Shown: positions 50,370 to 59,428, counted from the stretch's first letter. The stretch: DNA of 64,000 nt from Nostoc sp. ATCC 43529 (GCA_003326205.1 LWTK01000036.1:558001-622000), one strand, 5' to 3'. Program-made: numbers and translations. Notes: generated by a model not told the origin, from the letters alone.

Positions 50370-51497
50370 TTAACTAATAACTCCCAATACAAATTCACCT
50401 TCATTCACAGCTTGATTAGTTGCAACATCATAAACTAATCCGTTTTGTTCGGCGCAGACATCAATTACGGTAGGTAAATTACCTTCTTTATTAAAACTGA
50501 GAATTTGATACAACTTTTCTCCAGCTTTAACAGTGCTACCTAATTCGATTCTTTCTTGAACCATACCACCGGCGATCGCATAATATTTTTTTCTGTTGCG
50601 GCTGGATACAAAATTCATTTCATGGGTTTTTGTTTCAGATGAGCGATCGGGAATTTTCAATACACCTTTTCGTGCTAAATAGTTTTTCACACCCAGTACA
50701 CCTTTAGCAACTGAATTAAGGTTCATTTGCATTCCTGCTCCCAATTCTAGCGTCCAAGCTTCCACATCAAACTTGATTTCTCTACCAAAATCTTGAAAAC
50801 AAGCTTCCAGTGCTAACCAAGGTTTAATAAACGCTTCATCAAAAGCATCACCATCATATTTATTGAGTAAGATTCCGAAATCAAGTAGGAAGTATTTGGC
50901 ACTTTCTTCTCGATTTCGGAAGTAATAAAGGTAGTCTAAACCCTGATTGTTAGAGCTATGCAAATCAATTAAATAATCTGCATCTAAACTGAGACTTTGT
51001 AATTTGTAGCGGAAAAGCTCAGTATAGGGCACAGCACTAGGAGAATTAATTTTTTCTAAAATTTTTGCGAATTCTTGCTTAATTATAGTTAGATAATTTT
51101 GTCGAACGACCTCTAGATCATCATGAAGTTGAGATTTAGTAAAAGCTACTAAATCATCAGCTTCTTTCTCGTAATCCCAAAATATGCGATTCCAGTCTTT
51201 AGCTTCGTAAACGCAGTAACGCCCAGGAGAAAAATGTTGAGCGCGTTCATTTGTGCCCATTGGATTACAAACGGGAACAAGCCAAATTTCTCCAGTTAAC
51301 TGTCTGTCATTTATTGTTAATAAAAACTCAATTAGCTGGTGAATAACGGCATTACCAGCGATTTCTGCACCGTGCAAATTAGATTGAATGTAAACCTTTT
51401 TACCAGGTTGAGCGCCGATGAATTTGTAGATTTGGAGAAAAAGGCGATCGCCCGAAGCCATTTGACGTAGAGGAATGGTTTCAATAACTGGCAGCAT
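50370..51497 (-). CDS. Succinylglutamate desuccinylase/aspartoacylase family protein
   Basis: 375 residues from ATG 51497; a GTG four codons upstream is possible. Zinc ligands fit His42 and Glu45 in NLHGAE and His180 in IDLHSS. VCNPMGTNERAQHFSPGRYC carries the substrate-arginine loop of M14-like aspartoacylases. The C-terminal domain (about 285-375) is a beta-barrel of the family. It should hydrolyse an N-acyl or amide bond of an amino-acid-like substrate in the cytoplasm; the substrate is unknown. Confidence 0.88.
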   Translation of the reverse strand: MLPVIETIPLRQMASGDRLFLQIYKFIGAQPGKKVYIQSNLHGAEIAGNAVIHQLIEFLLTINDRQLTGEIWLVPVCNPMGTNERAQHFSPGRYCVYEAKDWNRIFWDYEKEADDLVAFTKSQLHDDLEVVRQNYLTIIKQEFAKILEKINSPSAVPYTELFRYKLQSLSLDADYLIDLHSSNNQGLDYLYYFRNREESAKYFLLDFGILLNKYDGDAFDEAFIKPWLALEACFQDFGREIKFDVEAWTLELGAGMQMNLNSVAKGVLGVKNYLARKGVLKIPDRSSETKTHEMNFVSSRNRKKYYAIAGGMVQERIELGSTVKAGEKLYQILSFNKEGNLPTVIDVCAEQNGLVYDVATNQAVNEGEFVLGVIS

Positions 51498-51569
51498 AAA
51501 ATAATTCACTGATAATTTGAGTACATTATCCCTGTATCTATACTGAATTAAAACTCAATCTGCCTCTGG

Positions 51570-52073
51570 GTGTCTCTGCAATATGGTTCGGTTAAGATCC
51601 CCCCGCCTACGGCGACCCCCTTAAAAAGGGGTCAGCAGTTAAACACAATTACTTCCCAGGAGGTGGTTAACGAACTCGAAAAAAAGTTGCTAATTTTCTA
51701 CGCTAATTTTCTGGGCATGGTAGCCGAAGATCAATCGCAGTTCGATGTGGCGATTAACTATTATAAGAAAGCCTGGGAAATGTATGAGAAATTCTGTGAT
51801 TGGTATTGGGCATCCCAAACATTGGGTAAGTGGGGAAGGGTTTTAGAAGCTCAAGAAAATTACGCTCAGGCTTTGCCAATTTACATTCGTGCTTTAGCTA
51901 TTGAACAAGAGCATAATCAAGATTTGATTTGTTATTATATCAATGCTTTAGCCCGTATGCTCAAGCAATTAGGAGAAAGCCAGTTTCAAGTTATTTGGCG
52001 CGATGCTACGGGTGAAGAGTGCGCGGGAGAGGTGCGTGAGGTAATTTGGACAGCGCGGGATGAACTAGGTTGA
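51570..52073 (+). CDS. TPR-like protein, possibly a truncated gene
   Basis: The reliable part is about residues 30-167 (VVNELEKKLLIFYANFLG onward), with TPR-like helices FDVAINYYKKAWEMYEKF and YAQALPIYIRALAIEQEH. The first 25 codons run through a dispersed repeat (51592-51632) and look non-coding, so the true start may be GTG near 51663. The sequence resembles the C-terminal end of large cyanobacterial TPR/ATPase proteins, so this could be a fragment of a larger gene cut by the repeat. Confidence 0.55.
   Translation: MSLQYGSVKIPPPTATPLKRGQQLNTITSQEVVNELEKKLLIFYANFLGMVAEDQSQFDVAINYYKKAWEMYEKFCDWYWASQTLGKWGRVLEAQENYAQALPIYIRALAIEQEHNQDLICYYINALARMLKQLGESQFQVIWRDATGEECAGEVREVIWTARDELG
51592..51632. 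repeat. AAGATCCCCCCGCC...CCCCTTAAAAAGGGG repeat
   Basis: CCCCCTT and AAGGGG pair in a short hairpin, and CGCCTACGGCG is a second palindrome. It is a dispersed Nostoc intergenic repeat lying inside the predicted 5' end of the TPR-like ORF. Confidence 0.75.
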
Positions 52074-52076
52074 TTC

Positions 52077-52109
52077 AGATCCCCGACTTCTTGAAGAAGT
52101 CGGGGATCT
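52077..52109. repeat. GATCCCCGACTTCTT palindrome, copy 2
   Basis: Perfect arms 52077-52092 and 52094-52109 with a one-base centre, just after the TPR-like stop. Same element as 6016-6046. Confidence 0.88.
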
Positions 52110-52185
52110 CGCAGCTTTTCAACTAGTGCGTGTTATTCATTCATAAGTTTTGTTTAAGTGTTGTTAACGATCACATAAGCGTTGA

Positions 52186-52230
52186 CCACAAAAGCGATCG
52201 CTTTCATGACCAAAGGCATCGCTTTCATGA
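52186..52230. repeat. 21-bp direct repeat, ATCGCTTTCATGACCAAA type
   Basis: AAAGCGATCGCTTTCATGACC is followed directly by AAAGGCATCGCTTTCATGACC, differing at two positions, ahead of the antitoxin gene. It could be an operator for the TA pair or a simple duplication. Confidence 0.6.
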
Positions 52231-52350
52231 CCAACATTGTTATTTTGGTCACGATAAGGTGGTTATTCACAAGTGCGATGTCTACGACAGGCTACACCTA
52301 CGCAACATTTACAGCAGTGTTCTATCCTAGAAACAAAAAGGAGCAGAAGT

Positions 52351-52635
52351 ATGCAAGCCTACAAGCTCAACGCCACAATTGATCAATCAGGCCATTTAAT
52401 TATTGACGAACCTCTAGATATTGCTCCTGGAAAAGTGGAAGTGATCATTTTGCAGCCAGTTCCATCCTTGGAAAGTTCTACAGAAACTCAAACTCAGTCA
52501 CAACCACAGAAACCGAGAAGAAAGTCTAAAGTGAAAGCATTTGAAGGTTTATTTGAAAATGCCCCACCCACACCACCAGACTTTGACCCAGACCAAGCTC
52601 GATGGGAAGCTTTAAAGGAGAAACATAATCTGTAA
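52351..52635 (+). CDS. Antitoxin-like protein upstream of a PIN-domain remnant
   Basis: 94 residues from ATG 52351, with a strong AAGGAG 8 bases upstream; longer in-frame starts read through repeat DNA. It opens MQAYKLNATIDQSGHLIIDEP, a short AbrB-like beta-hairpin found in cyanobacterial antitoxins, followed by a disordered Gln/Pro/Lys linker and a toxin-binding acidic end (PPDFDPDQARWEALKEK). Its stop is directly followed by the PIN gene, now broken. The intact antitoxin may be an orphan. Confidence 0.75.
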   Translation: MQAYKLNATIDQSGHLIIDEPLDIAPGKVEVIILQPVPSLESSTETQTQSQPQKPRRKSKVKAFEGLFENAPPTPPDFDPDQARWEALKEKHNL

Positions 52636-52640
52636 AAGTC

Positions 52641-53096
52641 TTGTTAGACACCAACATCATTGTAGATGATGCCCTTGAACGCGAACCTTTCCTAGACGCA
52701 AGCGAACAAGTGTTGGTGTTCGTTGAGCAAGGACAGATAGAAGGTTATATTTCTGCCTCAACTTTTAGCGATTTATATTACATCATCCGCAGGGCAAGAG
52801 GTCGAGAATAGGCACTTACTTATTTAAGGCAATTAGTCAACTTCTGCCATGTTGCCACCGTAAACAGTACCACAATCAACATGGCACTAACCACTAACTT
52901 CGCAGATTTTGAAGACGCTATTCAATACAGCACTGCGGTACTCAATCATTTAGATGCTATTATTACTCGCAATCCTGGAGATTTTCCAGTTACTACTCCC
53001 CGAATTCTCACGCCTGAACAGTTGATTCAGGAAGTAACAAACAGTCAATATGAGTACGGTCTGCGAAAGCCTTTAATAACGGGCTGTGAGACGTAA
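52641..53096 (+). pseudogene. PIN-domain toxin, broken by an in-frame stop
   Basis: The frame reads LLDTNIIVDDALEREPF, then SASTFSDLYYIIRRARGRE, a TAG at 52809-52811, then ALTYLRQLVNF and TTNFADFEDAIQYSTAVLNH, DAIITRNPGDF and RILTPEQLI. That is a complete VapC-like PIN fold (Asp in LDTNI, Asp in DFEDA, RN-GDF) interrupted once, probably a CAG/GAG-to-TAG change. The expected ATG at the antitoxin overlap is also missing (GTA AAA GTC); only TTG 52641 remains. The toxin should be inactive as a full-length protein. Confidence 0.85.
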
Positions 53097-53154
53097 ATTC
53101 TACAACACTCTACAATTTTTGGATAGATAACAGAATTTAGAAGGTAAATTAGAG

Positions 53155-53177
53155 AAAAAAAAGTGGGCATAGCCCAC
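53155..53177 (-). terminator. Minus-strand intrinsic terminator
   Basis: GTGGGCATAGCCCAC (53163-53177) is a near-perfect palindrome preceded on the plus strand by an A-run, giving eight Ts after the stem on the minus strand. It serves the gene ending at 53336. Confidence 0.85.
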
Positions 53178-53335
53178 CATACTTTGTTACGCAACACAAA
53201 AAATTACTCACTGGCGCTATCAGATTACCTTTCTTTTCTTTTGCATCCTTTACGGTACCCGGCGGCCAAACGCTACGAGTCTAAGTTAAAAAATTTAGGT
53301 ATTCTTTGAGCAGGAAGGGAGTAAGAACTCAGAAT

Positions 53336-53857
53336 TTATTTGCGACTACCTAGCCATTTAGCTGCTGCAATTCCGATAATACCTGCCACTACAGGATTAC
53401 TGAGGAATTTGATAATGGCTGGTTGATCTGCTAATACTTCGCGGAAAATATCCGGGTGATTGTGATAGACGAAAGACGCGAGTTTGCTAACATCATCAGC
53501 ACTCATGCGGTTGGGGTTATGTGTAGAAAGACCCAACTGTTGCTCTAAATGCCGGTCGTCTAATCCTCTTTCTTTTAAGTGTTTGAAAAAACCCCTTGCT
53601 ACATCATCGCGTTCATTAGGTTTAATTTGGGCGATCGCCTGTTGTAATTCTGGCTCCATTTGGCTACTAGGAATGCGATCTGGATGTAAAGATCGGCCAA
53701 ATAACTGCCTACGTTGATCTGGTGTTGTGCGTTGAGCAAAATCATCAAAATTTTGATATTCGGTTGTTGAATTGGCTGTAGGCTCATCCAGAGATTCTAC
53801 ATTCCCTTCAGCCAAATCTTTCATTATTTCCCGTCTATATTCTTGATTACTTGTCAT
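53336..53857 (-). CDS. Conserved cyanobacterial hypothetical protein, 173 aa
   Basis: The first 130 residues are charged and helical (RRQLFGRSLHPDRI, DDVARGFFKHLKERG). The C-terminus carries a short hydrophobic helix (PVVAGIIGIAAAKWLG, about 154-169), suggesting membrane association at the tail. AAGGAG precedes the ATG by about 8 bases. No domain recognised. It belongs to a run of minus-strand genes (lipoprotein, CsbD) that look like stress genes, and has its own strong terminator. Confidence 0.8.
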   Translation of the reverse strand: MTSNQEYRREIMKDLAEGNVESLDEPTANSTTEYQNFDDFAQRTTPDQRRQLFGRSLHPDRIPSSQMEPELQQAIAQIKPNERDDVARGFFKHLKERGLDDRHLEQQLGLSTHNPNRMSADDVSKLASFVYHNHPDIFREVLADQPAIIKFLSNPVVAGIIGIAAAKWLGSRK

Positions 53858-53929
53858 TTTTTCAATCTCCTTTTTTATGGTTCAATTTCCCCTTCTCCCC
53901 ACTGCCTATTTTCTTCATCGCATCAGCAA

Positions 53930-54370
53930 TTAGCTATACTTGACTTGATTCGTCTGAACGTCATAATCAGTAGTCAAAATTAATTGCTTGTCAGGGCTAT
54001 AAACCAAAACTTTCAAGTCTTGATTCGGGAAATTTTTACGAAAACCTTGAACTAAAGATTTTGCTAATGGTCGGACTTCGTTAGGACGAACTTGAGGAGA
54101 AATTACAACACCCAATTTGTTGTTATCACGAACATAAGCATCTTTAATTAATCCTTGCGATGTTTGCACAACCCAATTACCAAAAGTTTGTCCTTTTGGG
54201 GTATTGCCACGCTCTAACTCTGCATAAGCTACATCTCGACCAATTGCTGGTGCGGTTGTTGGGCGATCGACTTGTGACACTGTACTACCACCACAAGCAG
54301 TAGTTATCATCAGCACTACAATTAAAACGAAAGTCGCTAATATTTTGCGGCTTTGTTGGAATAGAATCAT
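53930..54370 (-). CDS. Hypothetical lipoprotein, 146 aa
   Basis: A signal peptide with hydrophobic core ILATFVLIVVLMI and lipobox ITTAC (Cys26) followed by GGS. The mature part has a compact alpha/beta character (GNWVVQTSQGLIKDAYV, FRKNFPNQDLKVLVYSPD). AGGAGG is well placed before the ATG. No family recognised. Located in a cluster of possible stress genes on one strand, 72 bases upstream of the 173-residue hypothetical gene; co-transcription is plausible. Confidence 0.8.
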   Translation of the reverse strand: MILFQQSRKILATFVLIVVLMITTACGGSTVSQVDRPTTAPAIGRDVAYAELERGNTPKGQTFGNWVVQTSQGLIKDAYVRDNNKLGVVISPQVRPNEVRPLAKSLVQGFRKNFPNQDLKVLVYSPDKQLILTTDYDVQTNQVKYS

Positions 54371-54662
54371 TTTTTTCCTCCTAAAGAAACGCCTAGAATA
54401 ATAAATTAAATAGCTAGTAAATCCCAGCTAATGAAAGTTGCAAAGTTTTGATTTTGACAGATAACTCTAATTAAAAACATTGTGTAATAAGTGTAGAGAC
54501 GTGATTAGTTACGTCTCTACATCATCTCTTTAGCTCAAGTTAATACCCTTTTTTCATGGATATAAAATGAGTTGAACTTAGCTGCTAGAGATTTCATATT
54601 TTTTTGCAAAAATGGGATACACCTTGGTTATATTTCTACAGCTTTTGCAAAAAATATGAACT
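54371..54662. other. Spacer between lipoprotein and CsbD genes
   Basis: 292 bases, AT-rich, with one GTAGAGACGT...ACGTCTCTAC inverted pair (about 54493-54521) that can form a hairpin. This could end the CsbD transcript. No ORF. Confidence 0.5.
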
Positions 54663-54845
54663 TTAGTCAATTTTTTTCTTGATATTTTCTTTCACGTCTT
54701 CAATGCCGTGACGTACTTCGCTTTCAGCTTGCTTTGCTTTACCTTCAGCTTTATCTTCTGGATCTCCAGTAACATTTCCTGCTATTTCTTGGGCTTTACC
54801 TTCAATATTTTTAGCAGCAGCTTTAGCCCGATCTTCTAAGCTCAT
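54663..54845 (-). CDS. CsbD family stress protein
   Basis: 60 residues: MSLEDRAKAAAKNIEGKAQE, then NVTGDPEDKAEGKAKQAESE and a lysine-rich end. The GKAQE/GD/KAEGKAKQ pattern is the CsbD signature. CsbD proteins are small, disordered, highly charged and induced by general stress in many bacteria; function unknown. AGGAG precedes the ATG by 8 bases. Confidence 0.93.
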   Translation of the reverse strand: MSLEDRAKAAAKNIEGKAQEIAGNVTGDPEDKAEGKAKQAESEVRHGIEDVKENIKKKID

Positions 54846-55125
54846 TTGATACTCCTGTTTATTTGATGGTAAGTTTCTTTCAAAGCTGTAAACTGACTTT
54901 GAAATCTTTTGTTATTACTATTACACGCTAACTTAAGGTTCTTACTAAAGCCTTCCACCACAAGGTATATTAAAAAATTTAGAATTCCAAAACCATAATT
55001 TAGAAGTTATAACAGTAATTGTAGTAAGCATCCCAGCTATTATTTAAAGCTAAATTTAAATAATTAAACCTTAGTTACCTATGCTAAAAGACATAGAACA
55101 AATACAAATATCTTTGGTATGTTGA
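54846..55125. other. Intergenic stretch, nothing recognised
   Basis: 280 AT-rich bases that should hold the csbD-type promoter. No repeat or ORF is evident. Confidence 0.5.
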
Positions 55126-55160
55126 AACAAAAAAACCCAGTTTCGTAAAGAAACTGGGTT
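55126..55160 (-). terminator. Minus-strand intrinsic terminator
   Basis: AACCCAGTTTC (55134-55144) and GAAACTGGGTT (55150-55160) form a perfect 11-bp stem with a GTAAA loop. On the minus strand it is followed by seven Ts. It lies 28 bases beyond the stop at 55189. Confidence 0.9.
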
Positions 55161-55188
55161 AATAAAGTTATGGGAATATTCTTTTGGT

Positions 55189-55656
55189 CTAATCTAGAAA
55201 ACCCATCAGGTTTGCAGAATCGTCTATATCATTTGATGCTACTGGACGGTTTCCAAATACTGAATAGCTTTCGGCTACTACTAATGAACTTGAGCTAACT
55301 GGACGAATACCAGAAAGATTAATACTTTCAACTACTTTGAATGTATTAGCACCAATTGGACGAATACCCATTGCATTATAGGTTTCCACAACTTCCAAGG
55401 TACTGGTACTAACGGGACGGACTCCAGAAATTGAAAGTTTTTCAGCAATTTCCAAGTCGCTACTGCCTATGGGACGAACTCCAGCAATGGCGAGTGTTCC
55501 ACGAGTTTCTGGCGCTGACTGTTCACTAGCTTGCTCGACTTGATCTTTATCCACACTCTGGCCTTGGTGATTTTCAACTTCCACTGTAGTTTCCCCTTTC
55601 AGTTTTGCGTACTTCTGCCGAGGACTGATTGCTTTAGCACCACTGCTAATAGCCAT
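55189..55656 (-). CDS. Hypothetical protein with 19-residue G-x-R-P repeats
   Basis: 155 residues from ATG 55656, with AGAGGT 8 bases upstream. After a polar N-terminus (about 1-50) there are four full 19-residue repeats and a partial fifth, each starting G(V/I/N)RP(I/V) and following with SSxLxVVExxx. The strict period and alternating hydrophobic pattern suggest a beta-solenoid or stacked-hairpin fold. I do not recognise the family. It is monocistronic with its own strong terminator, divergent from uvrB. Confidence 0.8.
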   Translation of the reverse strand: MAISSGAKAISPRQKYAKLKGETTVEVENHQGQSVDKDQVEQASEQSAPETRGTLAIAGVRPIGSSDLEIAEKLSISGVRPVSTSTLEVVETYNAMGIRPIGANTFKVVESINLSGIRPVSSSSLVVAESYSVFGNRPVASNDIDDSANLMGFLD

Positions 55657-55904
55657 AACTGAATACCTCTGGTTTATTAATTGAATTTTACAATAATTAA
55701 GGAAAGATGAATTTTTCCTATGTATCAAAGTTTAACCTTAAAAATCCTCACATAGATATAAGAATCTTTAAAACTTACACATAAGTAAATCGAAATAGTA
55801 AAACTTTGTAAAAGATTATTGCTATTTCGTGGCTTAATTACCGAGCTACAATATATAGGGCGTGAAATCGTCACAATCAGGCAGGGTATTTTCAGCAAAA
55901 CTGT

Positions 55905-57902
55905 ATGACAGAATTTTGTCTTCAAGCTCCCTTTAGTCCGACAGGCGATCAACCGCAAGCGATCGCCCAACTCAGTGCTAGTATCAAAGCTGGCAATCAT
56001 TACCAAACTTTACTAGGTGCCACGGGAACAGGCAAGACATTTTCAGTAGCAGCAGTAATTGAAAAGATTGGCAAGCCTACTTTAGTCTTGGCGCACAACA
56101 AAACCTTAGCTGCACAACTTTGTAACGAACTACGAGAATTCTTTCCCAACAACGCAGTCGAGTATTTCGTCAGCTACTACGATTATTATCAGCCGGAAGC
56201 ATATATTCCAGTCACCGATACTTATATTGAAAAAACAGCGGCAATTAATGATGAAATAGATATGTTGCGGCATTCAGCGACGCGATCGCTTTTTGAACGC
56301 CGTGATGTCATCGTCGTTGCTTCCATCAGTTGCATCTACGGTTTAGGAATGCCAGCAGAATATCTCAAAGCTGCCATCCCCCTCCAGATAGGTATGGAAG
56401 TAAATCAACGTCAAATATTACGGGATTTGACAAATGTTCAATATAGCCGTAATGACATAGAAATGGGACGGGGAAAATTTCGCGTCCGGGGTGATGTTTT
56501 AGAAATTGGCCCAGCTTATGAAGACCGGATTATTCGCGTCGAATTTTTTGGTGATGAAATAGACGCAATTCGTTATATTGACCCAGTAACCGGGGAAATT
56601 ATTAAAAGTTTAGAAGCCGTAAATGTTTATCCTGCGCGTCACTTTGTCACCCCAGAAGAACGGCTAGAAATAGCTTGTCAAGACATCGCAGCCGAATTAA
56701 AACAGCAAAAAGCCGACTTAGAACAAGCTGGAAAATTATTAGAAGCGCAACGTATAGACCAACGAACCCGTTATGACTTAGAAATGCTGCGGGAAGTTGG
56801 TTATTGTAATGGCGTCGAGAACTATTCCCGTCACTTAGCAGGAAGACAAGCTGGAGAACCACCAGAATGTTTAATTGATTATTTTCCCAAAGATTGGCTA
56901 TTAGTTATCGATGAATCTCACGTGACTGTCCCCCAAATTCGGGGTATGTATAACGGCGACCAAGCGAGAAAAAAAGTTCTAATTGAACACGGATTTCGGC
57001 TTCCCAGCGCTGCTGATAATCGTCCTTTGAAAGCAGAAGAATTCTGGCAAAAAGTAAATCAGTGTATCTTTGTTTCCGCAACTCCAGGAAATTGGGAATT
57101 AGAAGTTTCTGAAGGTCATATAGTAGAACAAGTAATTCGACCAACTGGGGTAATTGACCCAGAAATTTCTGTGCGTCCGACAGAAGGACAAATTGATGAT
57201 TTACTAGGAGAAATTAAAGACAGAGTTGACCGCCACGAACGAGTGCTGATTACCACATTAACTAAGCGCATGGCGGAAGATTTAACAGAATACTTGGAAG
57301 ACCACAGTATTCGAGTGCGGTATTTACATTCTGAGATTAATTCAATTGAGCGAATTGAAATTTTGCAGAACTTACGCGAAGGTAACTTCGATGTTTTGGT
57401 GGGAGTAAACTTGCTGCGGGAAGGTTTGGATTTACCAGAAGTTTCCTTAGTAGTAATTATGGACGCAGACAAAGAAGGTTTTTTGCGAGCCGAACGTTCT
57501 CTAATTCAAACTATTGGTAGAGCTGCGCGTCACGTCAAAGGACAAGCAATTTTATATGCTGATAATCTCACCGACAGCATGATTAAAGCCATTGACGAAA
57601 CAGACAGGCGGCGCGGGATTCAAACGGCATATAACAAACTGCATGGAATTACACCACAACCGATTGTGAAAAAATCTAGTAATGCGATTTTGTCATTTTT
57701 AGATGTATCTCGGCGGTTGAATGCAACTGACTTAAAAGTCGTAGACGAACATATCGATGAACTACCTTTAGAACAGATTCCAGAATTGATTACTTTGTTA
57801 GAAACACAGATGAAAGAAGCGGCGAAAAAACTCGAATTTGAAGAAGCCGCAAAACTACGCGATCGCATTAAACATTTGCGGGATAAAATGCTGGGACGTT
57901 AG
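55905..57902 (+). CDS. uvrB: Excinuclease ABC subunit UvrB
   Basis: 665 residues, full length. Walker [10 protein letters not shown] (38-46), the beta-hairpin [12 protein letters not shown] (about 90-101) that clamps damaged DNA, helicase motifs DESH and SATPG, motif [11 protein letters not shown] and the C-terminal UVR domain [18 protein letters not shown]. UvrB verifies lesions delivered by UvrA and loads UvrC in nucleotide excision repair. No other uvr gene is near. The last 43 bases are duplicated at 59340-59382 and more weakly near 62386. Confidence 0.98.
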   Translation: MTEFCLQAPFSPTGDQPQAIAQLSASIKAGNHYQTLLGATGTGKTFSVAAVIEKIGKPTLVLAHNKTLAAQLCNELREFFPNNAVEYFVSYYDYYQPEAYIPVTDTYIEKTAAINDEIDMLRHSATRSLFERRDVIVVASISCIYGLGMPAEYLKAAIPLQIGMEVNQRQILRDLTNVQYSRNDIEMGRGKFRVRGDVLEIGPAYEDRIIRVEFFGDEIDAIRYIDPVTGEIIKSLEAVNVYPARHFVTPEERLEIACQDIAAELKQQKADLEQAGKLLEAQRIDQRTRYDLEMLREVGYCNGVENYSRHLAGRQAGEPPECLIDYFPKDWLLVIDESHVTVPQIRGMYNGDQARKKVLIEHGFRLPSAADNRPLKAEEFWQKVNQCIFVSATPGNWELEVSEGHIVEQVIRPTGVIDPEISVRPTEGQIDDLLGEIKDRVDRHERVLITTLTKRMAEDLTEYLEDHSIRVRYLHSEINSIERIEILQNLREGNFDVLVGVNLLREGLDLPEVSLVVIMDADKEGFLRAERSLIQTIGRAARHVKGQAILYADNLTDSMIKAIDETDRRRGIQTAYNKLHGITPQPIVKKSSNAILSFLDVSRRLNATDLKVVDEHIDELPLEQIPELITLLETQMKEAAKKLEFEEAAKLRDRIKHLRDKMLGR

Positions 57903-57923
57903 TACTTATTCAGGATAGCAATT

Positions 57924-57942
57924 AAGAGAGCGCTCTTTTTTT
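57924..57942 (+). terminator. Short terminator after uvrB
   Basis: AAGAG-AGCG-CTCTT stem followed by further Ts, 22 bases after the uvrB stop. The stem is only 5 bp. Confidence 0.55.
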
Positions 57943-58062
57943 GCTACCTAAATAAGGTGAATCATTCATCGATTGCTTAAAGCTGTAAAGGTTCATGTGA
58001 GAAAAAATCCCTGCCATGACTTACCAGACAATTACCAGCAGAATAACCTCTCAGGAGAAATC

Positions 58063-58293
58063 ATGGCTATTGATGCAGAAATTTTACAAACAATAGAGCA
58101 AATGCCAGATTCACTTAAACAAGAACTATTGCATTATGCTAAATATTTAGTTGAGAATTATTCAAAGAGTGTTTCTCAGGAAAGTTCAGCACAACAAAAG
58201 CGTCGTTCTGGAATTTTACAAGGAACTTTTGTTTTACCTTTGCCTGATGACTTTGATGAACCTCTTGAAGTCTTCCAGGAATATATGGAATGA
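58063..58293 (+). CDS. DUF2281-type antitoxin
   Basis: 76 residues from ATG 58063, with AGGAGAAAT just upstream; the frame is open 30 codons further but without support. MPDSLKQELLHYAKYLVENY is the DUF2281 helix and GILQGTFVLPLPDDFDEPLE the conserved toxin-binding tail. It overlaps the following PIN toxin by an ATGA. VapB-like role: neutralises the toxin and represses the operon. Confidence 0.9.
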   Translation: MAIDAEILQTIEQMPDSLKQELLHYAKYLVENYSKSVSQESSAQQKRRSGILQGTFVLPLPDDFDEPLEVFQEYME

Positions 58294-58676
58294 GTGCTTT
58301 CTTGTTAGATACTCATGCCTTTATCTGGCTAACTGAAAATGACTCCAGCCTTTCAGAAAATTTAAGGATGGCAATCGACAATGCAGATCTCGTTTATCTC
58401 AGCATCGCTAGTTTGTGGGAAATTGCCATCAAGTTGAACCTTGGTAAATTATCGCTACAACGAAGCTATGAAACAATAGGTTCTGCAATTGACGCTTCCG
58501 ATATCCTCATACTTACGGTATCTTTTGCCGATACGGTTCAAGTTCGGAATCTCCCGCTACATCATGGCGATCCATTTGACCGGATGTTGATTGCACAGGC
58601 AATCAATCATTCGTTAATTATAATTAGCAGGGATAAAAAATTTGATGCTTATTCTGTTCAGAGATTGTGGGAATAG
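58290..58676 (+). CDS. PIN-domain toxin (VapC type)
   Basis: 128 residues. PIN acidic residues are in FLLDTHAFIW (Asp7), SIASLWEIAIK (Glu) and HGDPFDRMLIAQA (Asp pair), with ISRDKKFDAY at the end. This subgroup (DTHAFIWL start, DPFDRML motif) cuts tRNA or rRNA as a type II toxin. The start overlaps the antitoxin stop (ATGA), so the two are translationally coupled. Unlike the PIN gene at 52641 this one is intact. Confidence 0.93.
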   Translation: MSAFLLDTHAFIWLTENDSSLSENLRMAIDNADLVYLSIASLWEIAIKLNLGKLSLQRSYETIGSAIDASDILILTVSFADTVQVRNLPLHHGDPFDRMLIAQAINHSLIIISRDKKFDAYSVQRLWE

Positions 58677-58742
58677 TTATACCAAAACAGAAAGCTCTTT
58701 TTTGGCTATTCTAGAAAAGTAAATCATTTCCCGATCGCCCCA

Positions 58743-59321
58743 ATGGTTGCTTTACCCGATCGTATTTTGATGAGCGCAGAAGAATATCTAGCTTGGGAAC
58801 CCACCCAAGAGCAACGCTACGAATATTGGGATGGCGAAGTTGTGGCCATGAGTGGTGGTACACGCAACCATAATCGGGTTTCTTTCAATTTCTCGAAGCT
58901 CTTAGATAATGCCCTAACGGATCGCTCCTGTGAAGTATACATTGTAGATGTGAAGGTGCAGGTAGAACCGGGGCAAAAGTATTTTTATCCAGATGTAGTA
59001 GTGACTTGCGATGAGCGCGATCGCGATCCACAATTAATACAATTTCCCTGTTTAATTATCGAAGTGCTATCACCTTCAACAGAAGCAGCCGATAGGGGAA
59101 AAAAGTTTGCCAAATATCGCCAATTTCCAACCTTACAAGAATATGTTTTAGTACAAGTAGAGCAACCAGGTGTGGAAGTGTTTCGGCGCAGCGAACAGGG
59201 AAAATGGGTGCTGTCTGAGTATAATTTTGATGAAATATTGCGACTGGAATCGGTTGATGTGGAGATAGCGATCGCCGATTTGTATCGTCAAGTGCAGTTT
59301 GAAAGCGAAGCCACATCCTGA
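58743..59321 (+). CDS. Uma2 family putative endonuclease
   Basis: 192 residues, full length. MSAEEYLAWEPTQEQRYEYWDGEVVAMSGG is the standard opening (seen in parts), Asp in YFYPDVVVTCDE, core CLIIEVLSPSTEAADRGKKFAKYR and the C-terminal FRRSEQGKW. Uma2 has a restriction-endonuclease-like fold with unproven activity, and is expanded in cyanobacteria next to TA genes. Its 3' end is present in degraded form at 61482-61530 and about 61600-61628. It sits between VapBC and the four-TIR gene. Confidence 0.92.
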   Translation: MVALPDRILMSAEEYLAWEPTQEQRYEYWDGEVVAMSGGTRNHNRVSFNFSKLLDNALTDRSCEVYIVDVKVQVEPGQKYFYPDVVVTCDERDRDPQLIQFPCLIIEVLSPSTEAADRGKKFAKYRQFPTLQEYVLVQVEQPGVEVFRRSEQGKWVLSEYNFDEILRLESVDVEIAIADLYRQVQFESEATS

Positions 59322-59382
59322 CAATTAGTTCGACAAAGGCGATCGCATTAAGCATCTGCGAGATAAAATGCTAGAACATTAA
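59319..59382. repeat. Duplicated uvrB 3' end (43 bp) with flanking GACAAAGG
   Basis: 59340-59382 matches uvrB 57860-57902 at 36 of 43 positions, all differences being transitions, and keeps the reading frame and a stop ([14 protein letters not shown]). GACAATTAGTTCGACAAAGG before it recurs near 61575-61596. Confidence 0.85.
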
Positions 59383-59428
59383 CCTGTAGACATCAAAATA
59401 TTTTAAGCAATCTTTTACTAAAAGTTCT

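Noticed and set aside
55725..56006. 93-codon minus-strand frame across the uvrB start
   Set aside because: It overlaps the well-supported UvrB N-terminus and the promoter of the neighbouring gene; composition is non-coding.
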